Of a DNA stretch of 13,912 nucleotides, positions 1 through 6,093 are shown one piece after another. A model generated the notes under the pieces. The model was not told the DNA's origin, did no database searches, and saw only the letters and a list, made by a program, of their open reading frames with translations. Origin of the DNA: OLB16 sp964481775 (GTDB taxonomy: Bacteria; Hinthialibacterota; Hinthialibacteria; OLB16); assembly GCA_964481775.1 (NCBI GenBank), contig CAYZUX010000168.1, positions 1 through 13,912 on the forward strand. Direction: 5' to 3'. The number at the start of each line of letters is the position of its first letter. Positions within the stretch are counted from its first letter, which is position 1. Both the position numbers and the translations under genes were made by a program.

Positions 1-297
1 ACGGTCCTTGGCGGTCAGGAGGATAAAATAGGTGTCTTTGAGGTCATCGTGTTGACGTACCCATTTGCACAAATCAAGTCCATCCACCTCGGGCATCATC
101 CAGTCAGAAATACTGATATCGGGACGCAGACTTTCCAGGATTCCGATGGCTTCACGGCCATCATTGGCGGTCTGGAGACGGAATCCCACACGAGTGAGAT
201 ACCTTTCCATGATCTGACGGGTGAACTTGTCATCATCCACCACCAGGACTGAGGGGATATCAGAGTCGATTTGCGGAAGCCTTTTGAATGGGGTCAT
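1..297 (-). CDS. Response regulator receiver domain protein, partial (C-terminus beyond left edge)
   Basis: Reading the minus strand from the ATG at 297-295 gives 99 residues with no stop before the window edge. They form the first part of a CheY-like receiver domain. The acidic cluster follows a hydrophobic strand (VLVVDDD, residues 17-23). The phosphoacceptor Asp is D65 in ISDWMMPEVDG, and the switch Thr is T95 in ILLTAKD. The conserved Lys near the domain end and any output domain lie outside the window, so the protein could be a lone receiver or the N-terminus of a larger regulator. The product would be phosphorylated by a partner histidine kinase, none of which is visible here. An in-frame TTG at 312-310 is an alternative start. 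Neither start has a strong Shine-Dalgarno. The gene is transcribed divergently from mutM. Confidence 0.9.
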   Translation of the reverse strand, partial: MTPFKRLPQIDSDIPSVLVVDDDKFTRQIMERYLTRVGFRLQTANDGREAIGILESLRPDISISDWMMPEVDGLDLCKWVRQHDDLKDTYFILLTAKDR

Positions 298-474
298 GTA
301 CGAAGCCAAGTCAATGGAGATGATCCAATTATCGTCAATTATTCATGGAACCTACATCTTGGTCGAGACCTGTGGACATGTTTTTTCCTGTTCAATTCTC
401 TACGGGCACCTTTTCTTCATCTCTGGAAAGGGGGTGTGTGATCGGCGCATCCGGTTTACCCTGAAGTCACTTGT
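298..474. other. Divergent intergenic region between the response regulator and mutM
   Basis: These 177 bp separate the starts of two divergent genes, so promoters for both are expected here. I do not see a convincing pair of -35/-10 boxes on either strand. On the minus strand there are TTGAC-like hexamers close to the regulator start, but they lack a good -10 at proper spacing. The stretch is AT-richer than its flanks near 325-355 and contains a T6 run at about 390. No small coding sequence or structured RNA is evident. Confidence 0.4.
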
Positions 475-1284
475 ATGCCGGAACTCCCCGAAGTTGAAAA
501 TGTGCGTCGTTGCCTGGAGCCCACTCTCCTTGGGGTGCGAATTCTACGGGTTGTGGAGCATTTCCCGGGGGTGTTGATTCCCGGGGAGGGAGAACCACGG
601 AAGTTCTTTCCGTCACGAGTGACCTGCCTGGACCGTCATGGGAAGTATCTCCAGATCCGATTGGAGAAAGGCCGTCAGTTGGTGGTTCATTTTCGCATGA
701 CCGGTTGTTTCTATTTCCATGCTCCTTCCGATCTGCTCCATCCGCACACCCATGTGGAGTTTGCGCTCGCCTCTGGAGTCGCTCTCGCTTACCGGGACCC
801 ACGAAGGTTTGGACGGCTGTGGTTGATCGATGGAACCGATTCACCACCCACCAGCGGTCTTGGGCCAGATGCATTGACCATCAGTGAAGAAGAGTTTCTC
901 GACCGGATCGGAACACGGAACAGGATGATCAAACCACTCCTTATGGATCAGGGGGTGCTTGCCGGCATCGGTAATATCTATGCCGATGAGAGCCTTTTCC
1001 AGGCAGGAATTCACCCCCAGACCTCGACACACCGGCTGCGGAAGAGCCGTCTGAGCGACCTTTGGAGGGCTATGAAATCGATTCTCGAATGTGCCATTGA
1101 AAAAGGTGGTTCCTCAATCAGTGATTATGTCAGTCCCGAGGGAATTGCGGGTTCCTACCAGAATGAACATGGAGTCTATGACCGCGAGGGCAAACCCTGC
1201 CCTCACTGTGGGACACCCATCCGGAGAATCGTCGTGGCCCAGCGTGGAACCCATTTCTGCCCACGCTGTCAGAAACGGCGTTAG
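475..1284 (+). CDS. mutM: Formamidopyrimidine-DNA glycosylase (Fpg/MutM)
   Basis: This is a base-excision repair enzyme of 269 residues, the usual length. By family knowledge it removes 8-oxoguanine and ring-opened purines and then cleaves the abasic site by beta,delta-elimination. The sequence carries the full diagnostic set. The N-terminus is MPELPEVE, with the catalytic Pro (N-terminal after Met removal) and the adjacent Glu. The conserved Lys is K57 in DRHGKYLQI. The intercalation triad is M75, R110 and F112, and the helix-two-turn-helix segment GIGNIYADE spans 164-172. The C-terminal zinc finger has ligands C242, C245, C262 and C265 and the DNA-binding R257 in QRGTH. The ATG at 475 is fixed because the mature N-terminal Pro must follow it. 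There is only a weak Shine-Dalgarno (TGAAG). It is divergent from the response regulator and convergent with the ABC ATPase gene. Nothing suggests damage. Confidence 0.98.
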   Translation: MPELPEVENVRRCLEPTLLGVRILRVVEHFPGVLIPGEGEPRKFFPSRVTCLDRHGKYLQIRLEKGRQLVVHFRMTGCFYFHAPSDLLHPHTHVEFALASGVALAYRDPRRFGRLWLIDGTDSPPTSGLGPDALTISEEEFLDRIGTRNRMIKPLLMDQGVLAGIGNIYADESLFQAGIHPQTSTHRLRKSRLSDLWRAMKSILECAIEKGGSSISDYVSPEGIAGSYQNEHGVYDREGKPCPHCGTPIRRIVVAQRGTHFCPRCQKRR

Positions 1285-1374
1285 GGAACTTGCCTGCGGT
1301 TTTGGATTCGAAAGTCCCAAACGAATAGGTTGGAGGGCCTGTATTCATCCTAGGAAAGTCTTAAAACATGGCAT

Positions 1375-1394
1375 GCATCACTCTGCCTTGATGC
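1375..1394 (-). terminator. Weak candidate terminator hairpin at the end of the ABC ATPase gene
   Basis: A 6-bp inverted repeat (GCATCA / TGATGC) with an 8-nt loop overlaps the stop codon of the minus-strand ABC gene. It is followed on that strand, about 8 nt later, by a short TTTT. The arms are short and the T tract is displaced and brief, so this is at best a weak intrinsic terminator. The 93-bp gap to the convergent mutM gene (1285-1377) shows no better candidate. Confidence 0.2.
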
Positions 1395-2082
1395 GGGTTC
1401 CTGTCGCACGGTCCTCGACAATCTGTCCATCAAGGATCTTGATGACCCGGTTCGTGTGTTCCGCGATACGTGGGTCATGAGTCACCACCACGATGGTGCT
1501 GCCTTGTTCATAAAGGGATTCCAGGATGCGCAGGATTTCTTCTCCGGATTTACTGTCGAGGTTTCCAGTGGGTTCATCGGCCAGGATAAGCGATGGATTG
1601 TTCACCAGTGCCCGGGCGATGGCCACCCGTTGTTTTTGTCCACCGGAGAGCTGGTTGGAACGGTGCCCCATGCGGTCAGCGAGTCCGACACGCTCCAGGG
1701 CTTCCATTGCCCTGCGACGTCTTTCACGCCGTCCTACCCCCGCATAGATCAAAGGGAGCTCCACGTTCTTGAGCGCGGTTGCTCTTGCCAGGAGGTGGTA
1801 AGCCTGGAAGACAAATCCGATCTTGCGATTCCTCACCTCAGCCAGACGTTGATCCGAATGCCGTGAGACATCCATGCCATCCAGGAGGTACTTCCCAGTG
1901 GTTGGACGTGAGAGACAACCAAGGATATCCATCAAGGTCGACTTCCCCGAGCCGGAAGGGCCGATGATAGCGGCGAACTCTCCCTCCTCAACAGATACGG
2001 ACACCCCCCGTAAAGCGTGGACTTCCTCAGTCGCCATAGGGAAGACCTTGGTAATCTCGATAGTCTCGATGACACGTCCCAT
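1378..2082 (-). CDS. ABC transporter ATP-binding protein, MacB/LolD-type
   Basis: This 234-residue protein is a stand-alone nucleotide-binding domain. Visible motifs in order are Walker A GPSGSGKST (41-49), Q-loop Q93 in VFQAYHLL, signature LSGGQKQR (145-152), Walker B LILADEP (165-171) and the switch His in VVVTHD (H202). The overall sequence, with EFAAIIGPSGSGKSTLMDIL and ADEPTGNLDS, is typical of the MacB/LolD/YknY branch. These pair with FtsX-like permeases to move lipoproteins, peptides or antibiotics rather than importing solutes. The ATG at 2082 is preceded by a good Shine-Dalgarno (TAGGAT) lying at the end of the upstream TPR gene, with a 9-nt gap, so it is the last gene of a three-gene operon. 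No permease gene is present on either side. The partner must be encoded elsewhere and the substrate cannot be assigned. Confidence 0.93.
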   Translation of the reverse strand: MGRVIETIEITKVFPMATEEVHALRGVSVSVEEGEFAAIIGPSGSGKSTLMDILGCLSRPTTGKYLLDGMDVSRHSDQRLAEVRNRKIGFVFQAYHLLARATALKNVELPLIYAGVGRRERRRRAMEALERVGLADRMGHRSNQLSGGQKQRVAIARALVNNPSLILADEPTGNLDSKSGEEILRILESLYEQGSTIVVVTHDPRIAEHTNRVIKILDGQIVEDRATGTRIKAE

Positions 2083-2091
2083 GATGAAATC

Positions 2092-2739
2092 CTATATACC
2101 CGCCAATAGTCGTATCCTGGCCATCAGACTGAAACGCAGGTTGAGCCAATAATGACGGCGTGTGTGTGGTGCAAAGGTCTTGAGTGTATTCTGGAACTCC
2201 ACCCGGGATTCCTCGGTCCGGCCCAAGCCCTTGAGTAAGAGGGCCAGGCGATAGACCGGCTCGCACATCGAGCTGTTCCGCCGAATCGTAGCACGGTACC
2301 ACTCGATGGCTTTCTCAGATTCTCCGAGCTGCTCATAACACCGTGCGATCAACAGGTGGGTTTCCCCATACCCTTCCTCAGGACGTATTTCCAGTGCTTT
2401 CTCAAGTTGTTCTGTTGCTTCGCGGTACTTTTTCAGATGAAAGAGGACCTTTCCAAAAAGGGAACGGCAGGAGGCATGATCCGGATTCAGTTCAATCGCG
2501 GCCAGGAGCTCGCTTTCGGCCTTGGTCCAACGGTGAGAGCGGGCATAGATCTCTCCGAGGGTGAGGCGTGCCTCGAAACCGTGCGGATTCAACTTTCCCG
2601 CCGAGATGCGTTGATAGTAATAACGGCGTTGACGGTAGGTCTGGATCAGGTGAAGAAAAGGTGCAAGAAAGTAGAGCGCCAGGAAGATGACCGCCCCTGT
2701 AGTGAATAGTTCGACCAACCATGAGAAAACGGCATTCAT
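2092..2739 (-). CDS. Membrane-anchored tetratricopeptide repeat protein
   Basis: The 215-residue protein starts at the ATG 2739-2737. The open frame extends further upstream, but that part overlaps the ferredoxin in another frame and looks non-biological. The N-terminus holds one hydrophobic segment (about residues 10-33), followed by a basic Arg/Tyr-rich stretch (36-44), which predicts a single anchor with the bulk in the cytoplasm. Residues of roughly 55-190 form about four TPR-like units with the usual small/large hydrophobic spacing (for example LGEIYARSHRWTKAESELLAAIELNP and IARCYEQLGESEKAIEWYRATI). TPRs mediate protein-protein contacts, so a scaffold or assembly role is likely. The specific partner is unknown. 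The start codon overlaps the ferredoxin stop by one base (TGATG), indicating translational coupling, and the ABC ATPase follows 9 nt later. Confidence 0.85.
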   Translation of the reverse strand: MNAVFSWLVELFTTGAVIFLALYFLAPFLHLIQTYRQRRYYYQRISAGKLNPHGFEARLTLGEIYARSHRWTKAESELLAAIELNPDHASCRSLFGKVLFHLKKYREATEQLEKALEIRPEEGYGETHLLIARCYEQLGESEKAIEWYRATIRRNSSMCEPVYRLALLLKGLGRTEESRVEFQNTLKTFAPHTRRHYWLNLRFSLMARIRLLAGI

Positions 2740-3122
2740 CAGGGCAGTGGGTGCTCCAGAATCAGGTACTCCCTCACCAGCTGGCCACCAACCAGGTGCT
2801 CCTGGATGATCCTTTCCAGGACAGGGGGATCGCAGGAATGGTACCACGCCCCCTCGGGGTAGACCACCGCGATCGGTCCCATCTCACAGATCCTCAAACA
2901 GTTGGCCTTGGTCCGGTTGATGCCTCCCTGTTCCGACAGTCCCAGTTCTCGAAGCCGTGCCTTCAGATACTCCCACGCGGCAAGGGAACGTTCCCTGTCA
3001 CAGCACTTGGGTTTGGTTTGATCGCAGCAAAGAAGGATATGACGCCGCGAGACAGGGATACCCACAGCTTCGGAGAGACGGAGGAGATGCGAGGAGGTGG
3101 GGAGATCAAGTGGAGTGGACAT
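2739..3122 (-). CDS. Thioredoxin-like [2Fe-2S] ferredoxin
   Basis: The 127-residue protein matches the thioredoxin-fold (2Fe-2S) ferredoxin family (Aquifex Fd4 / NuoE-C-terminal type). The core is recognisable from HILLCCDQ through KANCLRICEMGPIAVVYPEG, then AWYHSC and the tail of the fold (IIQEHLVGGQLV). Candidate cluster ligands are C33 (or C32), C41 (or C40), C75 and C79. The doubled cysteines at 32-33 and 40-41 leave the exact pair uncertain. It probably carries electrons in the cytoplasm, but no redox partner is encoded nearby. About 25 residues precede the domain. The ATG at 3122 is the only reasonable start, because the frame closes at 3153-3155 without another start. It is the first gene of an operon with the TPR and ABC genes and is preceded by a good promoter at 3152-3179. 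Confidence 0.88.
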   Translation of the reverse strand: MSTPLDLPTSSHLLRLSEAVGIPVSRRHILLCCDQTKPKCCDRERSLAAWEYLKARLRELGLSEQGGINRTKANCLRICEMGPIAVVYPEGAWYHSCDPPVLERIIQEHLVGGQLVREYLILEHPLP

Positions 3123-3151
3123 GGGAGGCTTGCACTCGAATGGAAAGACTG

Positions 3152-3179
3152 ATTATGACAAAGAATCGGTGCATATCAA
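3152..3179 (-). promoter_or_regulatory. Sigma70-type promoter for the ferredoxin-TPR-ABC operon
   Basis: On the minus strand there is TTGATA (-35, at 3179-3174; 5 of 6 to consensus), a 16-bp spacer and CATAAT (-10, at 3157-3152; 5 of 6). It lies in the 71-bp gap between the vapC stop and the ferredoxin ATG, about 30 bp upstream of that ATG. The match and position together make it the best promoter candidate in the window. Confidence 0.6.
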
Positions 3180-3193
3180 TTCGCATCTCGGAT

Positions 3194-3664
3194 TCATTTT
3201 TCCAGGTTCGTTCCATTGAAGTTTCCGATCCATTGGACACGTGGTATTTGACCCACCAGCTTGTTGAAAAAGCGGAGATCGCCGGTGATGAAATCCGCGT
3301 CCAGCAGGTTCGCCAAGACTGCATAAGCTGCATCATACACTGAGCAGGAAATTGTGGATGACAGATCTAGAGAGGCAAGTGAATAAGGCGAGAAGTTGAA
3401 AAGTCTCATCTCAACTTGTTGTTGCCTGATAAGGGCAGCTCTGGCTTCCTCTAATGAAAGGCGGTGCTTCAAAACCGCTGACCTCAAGGCATTAGCGACC
3501 TCGAACTCGATAAGAGAGGGCGCCGCAAGGTTAACTTGTTCACTGAAGCAGGCTTCCAATAGGGCATATGCCTGCTCTGTCGAATCCTCATCATGTAAAT
3601 GCCATTTCAGAGCAACACTGGCATCCACCACGACTAGTCTAGGCCTATCAGCGTTCACGTCCAT
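3194..3664 (-). CDS. vapC: PIN-domain ribonuclease toxin, VapC-like
   Basis: The protein has 156 residues from the ATG at 3664. A TTG two codons upstream (3670) is an alternative start. It is a typical PIN domain. The four acidic metal ligands expected for the nuclease are D14 (LVVVDASVALKW), E55 (IEFEVANAL), D111 (SVYDAAYAVLA) and D129 (FITGDLRFF). VapC toxins of type II systems are Mg-dependent endoribonucleases, several of which cut tRNA or rRNA loops. The substrate here is not predictable. Its start overlaps the antitoxin gene by 17 nt, which implies coupled translation. The region is AT-richer than its surroundings: bases 3361-3420 contain 24 G+C in 60. All catalytic acids are intact, so the toxin is probably functional. 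Confidence 0.88.
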   Translation of the reverse strand: MDVNADRPRLVVVDASVALKWHLHDEDSTEQAYALLEACFSEQVNLAAPSLIEFEVANALRSAVLKHRLSLEEARAALIRQQQVEMRLFNFSPYSLASLDLSSTISCSVYDAAYAVLANLLDADFITGDLRFFNKLVGQIPRVQWIGNFNGTNLEK

Positions 3665-3887
3665 CCTCAATAAGATCTCTCAAATCGCAGTCGAGAGGAA
3701 CCATCCTGGATCGAGCTTCACGCATTTCCCGGATGACCTCTCCAAGCTGAGACCTGTGAGGATGGGGAGGTTGGCTGTCATCAATAAATACGATATTCAC
3801 CGGAACTTCTCGTTCCACGATTGGCAGGATTTCGCCCGGCAATGCCCGAAACGTCTTCCCATCATAAACACCCCGTATTGCAATCAT
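3648..3887 (-). CDS. VapB-type antitoxin of the PIN-toxin pair
   Basis: This is a 79-residue protein beginning MIAIRGVYDGKTFRALP, which resembles the short beta-strand opening of AF2212/DUF104-like antitoxins found beside PIN toxins. The C-terminal half (about 46-79) is rich in Arg, Glu and Asp and would form the segment that binds and inhibits the toxin. The start is chosen at 3887 because an AAGGGAG Shine-Dalgarno lies about 10 nt upstream. A longer frame opens at 3956 but would overlap miaB and has no family-like sequence. The gene follows the miaB stop by 40 bp on the same strand. I see no clear promoter in that gap, only purine-rich GGAG-like runs, so it may be cotranscribed with miaB. 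Family assignment is by motif and context. Confidence 0.75.
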   Translation of the reverse strand: MIAIRGVYDGKTFRALPGEILPIVEREVPVNIVFIDDSQPPHPHRSQLGEVIREMREARSRMVPLDCDLRDLIEDGRER

Positions 3888-3927
3888 GGCCTTTATCGCT
3901 CCCTTCTCCTCTTCGCTCCTTCGAGGC

Positions 3928-5337
3928 TCAAGCACTCGCACGGACTGGATCCCCATCCTGACTCAGCGGCAGGGCTTCCATAACCAGTTCTCCCCTCAGT
4001 GTGACCGGTTTGCATTCCGTGATCAACGCAAGCGTGGTCTCTCCTACTGATGGGTATAAAGCCGGATCTTCCGGAAGCTCGATCCCCACGGGCTTGTTGG
4101 TACGTGTCCGTGCTTTGATGCGTTGCAATGGCAACTCAGGGTCGTAGCCGGGTATGCCCTCGATCATCACCTCGGTGGTTTGTCCCACTACCAACCGGTT
4201 CAGGGAAAGGCTGATGGATTCCTGAAGCTCGATGAGCCTGGCCAGACGTTCGGATTTCTCTTCCTCAGAGATTTTGTCCTCCCAGCGGTTGGCGGCGGTT
4301 CCCTCACGCCTTGAGTATTTGAACATGAAGGCGCTATCCCACCGGGCGCGTTTCACCGCCTCCAGGGTCTCCTCAAATTCGGCCTCTGTCTCATTGGCGA
4401 AACCCACCATCAGGTCGGTCGAAATGCCATAGGAGAACGGATTGGTCTCTCTGGGGCCAAAGACTCGCTCCAGATAGGCCAGCTTTTCGAAATACTGCTC
4501 AACCGTGTATCCGCGTTTCATCGCCTTGAGGACACGGTCACTGCCCGCCTGCAGAGGAAAGTGAAAACTCTCGCAGATGTTTGAGCACTCGGCCACCGTA
4601 TCGATCAGTTTCGAGGTCATGTCCTGCGGATGCGAGGTGGTGAAACGGATTCGTGTGAGCTCCTCGATGCGGCTGAGACGTTGAAGCAGGTCCGCAAAAT
4701 CGACTCCATCGTAACGGTAGGAATCCACATTCTGCCCGATCAGGGTCACCTCGCGGTAACCTTGACGCACTAAGGTAAGGCATTCCTCGACAATTGCCTC
4801 GGGAGGACGGCACACCTCCTTGCCGCGTGTGTAGGGGACCACACAGAAGGTGCAGACCTTGCTGCACCCCTGCATTACCGAGACAAAAGCGGGATACCTC
4901 AACACCCCGGCATGAAGGGGGATGTAGGTGGGGTCATCGAACAGGTCTTCCTCGGTTTTGGCGATGTCCACCTGGGGACCGAGGCCCGCCGCCGCTCTCT
5001 CGATCAAGGATGGGATACGTGGGATCGCATGGGTTCCCGCGACCACATCCACCACACCGGAACGGCGGATCAAATCGACGCCCTCCTTCTGGGCCATGCA
5101 GCCTGTCACCGCGATCATGCGTCCTGGCTGGTCCCGTTTGAATTGAACCAACCGTCCGAGAGTGCCATAGACACGTGACTCAGCCGTGTCGCGAATGGCA
5201 CAGGTGTTGATGACCAGCAGGTCCGCCAAATCCTCGGTGAAGGCCGGTTCATGGCCACTGGCCACCAGGTAACGCTCAATGCGCCCGGTGTCATACACAT
5301 TCATCTGGCAGCCAAATGTCAGAACCTTGAACTTCAT
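3928..5337 (-). CDS. miaB: tRNA-2-methylthio-N6-dimethylallyladenosine synthase (MiaB)
   Basis: The 469-residue protein has the full methylthiotransferase architecture. The N-terminal UPF0004 domain carries the second [4Fe-4S] cluster on C10 (FGCQMN), C46 (NTCAIRD) and C80 (VTGCMAQ). The radical-SAM domain has C158, C162 and C165 (CSKVCTFC). A C-terminal TRAM RNA-binding domain covers about residues 385-450. The enzyme adds the 2-methylthio group to i6A37 in the tRNA anticodon loop. The motif NTCAIRD and the overall pattern favour MiaB over the RimO and MtaB relatives. The ATG at 5337 is preceded by AGGAG, part of which is the stop region of the upstream glycosyltransferase gene (4-nt gap), so the two are cotranscribed. 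The open frame continues 23 codons upstream, but MKFKVLTFGCQMN is the expected N-terminus. Confidence 0.97.
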   Translation of the reverse strand: MKFKVLTFGCQMNVYDTGRIERYLVASGHEPAFTEDLADLLVINTCAIRDTAESRVYGTLGRLVQFKRDQPGRMIAVTGCMAQKEGVDLIRRSGVVDVVAGTHAIPRIPSLIERAAAGLGPQVDIAKTEEDLFDDPTYIPLHAGVLRYPAFVSVMQGCSKVCTFCVVPYTRGKEVCRPPEAIVEECLTLVRQGYREVTLIGQNVDSYRYDGVDFADLLQRLSRIEELTRIRFTTSHPQDMTSKLIDTVAECSNICESFHFPLQAGSDRVLKAMKRGYTVEQYFEKLAYLERVFGPRETNPFSYGISTDLMVGFANETEAEFEETLEAVKRARWDSAFMFKYSRREGTAANRWEDKISEEEKSERLARLIELQESISLSLNRLVVGQTTEVMIEGIPGYDPELPLQRIKARTRTNKPVGIELPEDPALYPSVGETTLALITECKPVTLRGELVMEALPLSQDGDPVRASA

Positions 5338-5341
5338 GCTC

Positions 5342-6046
5342 CTAAGAACCTTCCCGTAAAGATCGTACCACAGCCTTGGCAATCCGCCATGAATCCACCA
5401 AGGCACGGTAACGGCTGGTGGAGGTACCGGCGGGATAGTGGCATGAGATAGGAATGTTTTCCACCTCGATTCCGCGCCTTCCTGCCTTTACGAGCACCTC
5501 GGTCTCCAGGGCGTATCCATCCGATTCCAGAACCATGACATCGAAAATCCGAAGCGGGTAGATCCGCATCCCACACTGGGCATCCGGGATGGAGGTGCGG
5601 GCTGCGAGGGAAATCAATGTTGATGAGAGGCCATTGGAGAGCCTCCGAACCCAGGGCATGGCGTCGATGGTCTCATCCGCGAACCGGTTCCCAACCAGAA
5701 TGGCATCTTCATTCCGTTCAAAAGCCTGGAGAAATGCCGGGATGGCTTCAACAGGATGTTGGCCATCCGCATCGAGGGTCAGGACATGTGTATAGCCCGC
5801 CTTGCCCGCCTCGCTGAAACCGGTCTTCAAGGCGGCTCCCTTACCCCGGTTGCGGGGGTGTGAGACTACCCTCCACACGGGTTGCCGCCGCGCTGTCTCG
5901 GCAGTTCCATCCGTGGATCCATCATCGACCACCAACACCGGAATCGAAAGTGGATGTAATTGATCGAGGACCTCCCCCAGGGTAGGGGCGGCATTGAAAG
6001 CGGGTATGATGATGGAAATGGCGGGTTGGGGTTTCATTGGGGTCAT
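5342..6046 (-). CDS. Family 2 glycosyltransferase (GT-A fold, dolichyl-phosphate-mannose-synthase-like)
   Basis: The protein has 234 residues. The N-terminus is the usual strand ISIIIPAFNAA (10-20). It is followed by the nucleotide-binding VVDDGSTDGT (39-48) and the metal-binding DADGQHP (92-98), where the first Asp and DAD form the DXD-like motif. The later acidic region (residues 174-183, SDGYALETE) is where the catalytic base would sit. No C-terminal membrane helices are present, so the protein is probably soluble or peripheral and acts on the cytoplasmic face, transferring a sugar from a nucleotide donor to a lipid or glycan acceptor. Donor and acceptor cannot be read from sequence. ATG codons at 6046 and 6037 are both possible. 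A GAGGAAG lies rather far (about 14 nt) from the first. It is divergent from the exported-protein gene and cotranscribed with miaB. Confidence 0.88.
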   Translation of the reverse strand: MTPMKPQPAISIIIPAFNAAPTLGEVLDQLHPLSIPVLVVDDGSTDGTAETARRQPVWRVVSHPRNRGKGAALKTGFSEAGKAGYTHVLTLDADGQHPVEAIPAFLQAFERNEDAILVGNRFADETIDAMPWVRRLSNGLSSTLISLAARTSIPDAQCGMRIYPLRIFDVMVLESDGYALETEVLVKAGRRGIEVENIPISCHYPAGTSTSRYRALVDSWRIAKAVVRSLREGS

Positions 6047-6093
6047 GGAATTGATCTACACTTCCTCATTCTCCATCAAGGACGGTGACTGAT

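Noticed and set aside
467..874. Minus-strand open frame across the start of mutM, and the plus-strand frame at 221-577
   Set aside because: Both overlap mutM in other frames and encode no recognisable protein; mutM has every catalytic residue.
1285..1377. Possible bidirectional terminator between mutM and the ABC ATPase
   Set aside because: Apart from a weak hairpin at the ABC stop there is no strong GC stem with a T tract on either strand.
2740..2847. Upstream extension of the TPR protein to 2847
   Set aside because: It would read through the ferredoxin C-terminus in another frame and gives a Pro/Gly-rich non-conserved stretch; MNAVFSW at 2739 begins the membrane anchor directly.
3888..3956. 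Longer start of the VapB-like antitoxin at 3956
   Set aside because: The extra 23 residues would overlap the end of miaB and do not resemble the family, whereas the ATG at 3887 has a good Shine-Dalgarno and the expected MIAIRG opening.
3194..3964. VapBC region as part of a larger defence island
   Set aside because: Flanking genes are miaB and a ferredoxin operon; no nuclease, methylase, NTPase effector or integrase accompanies the pair.
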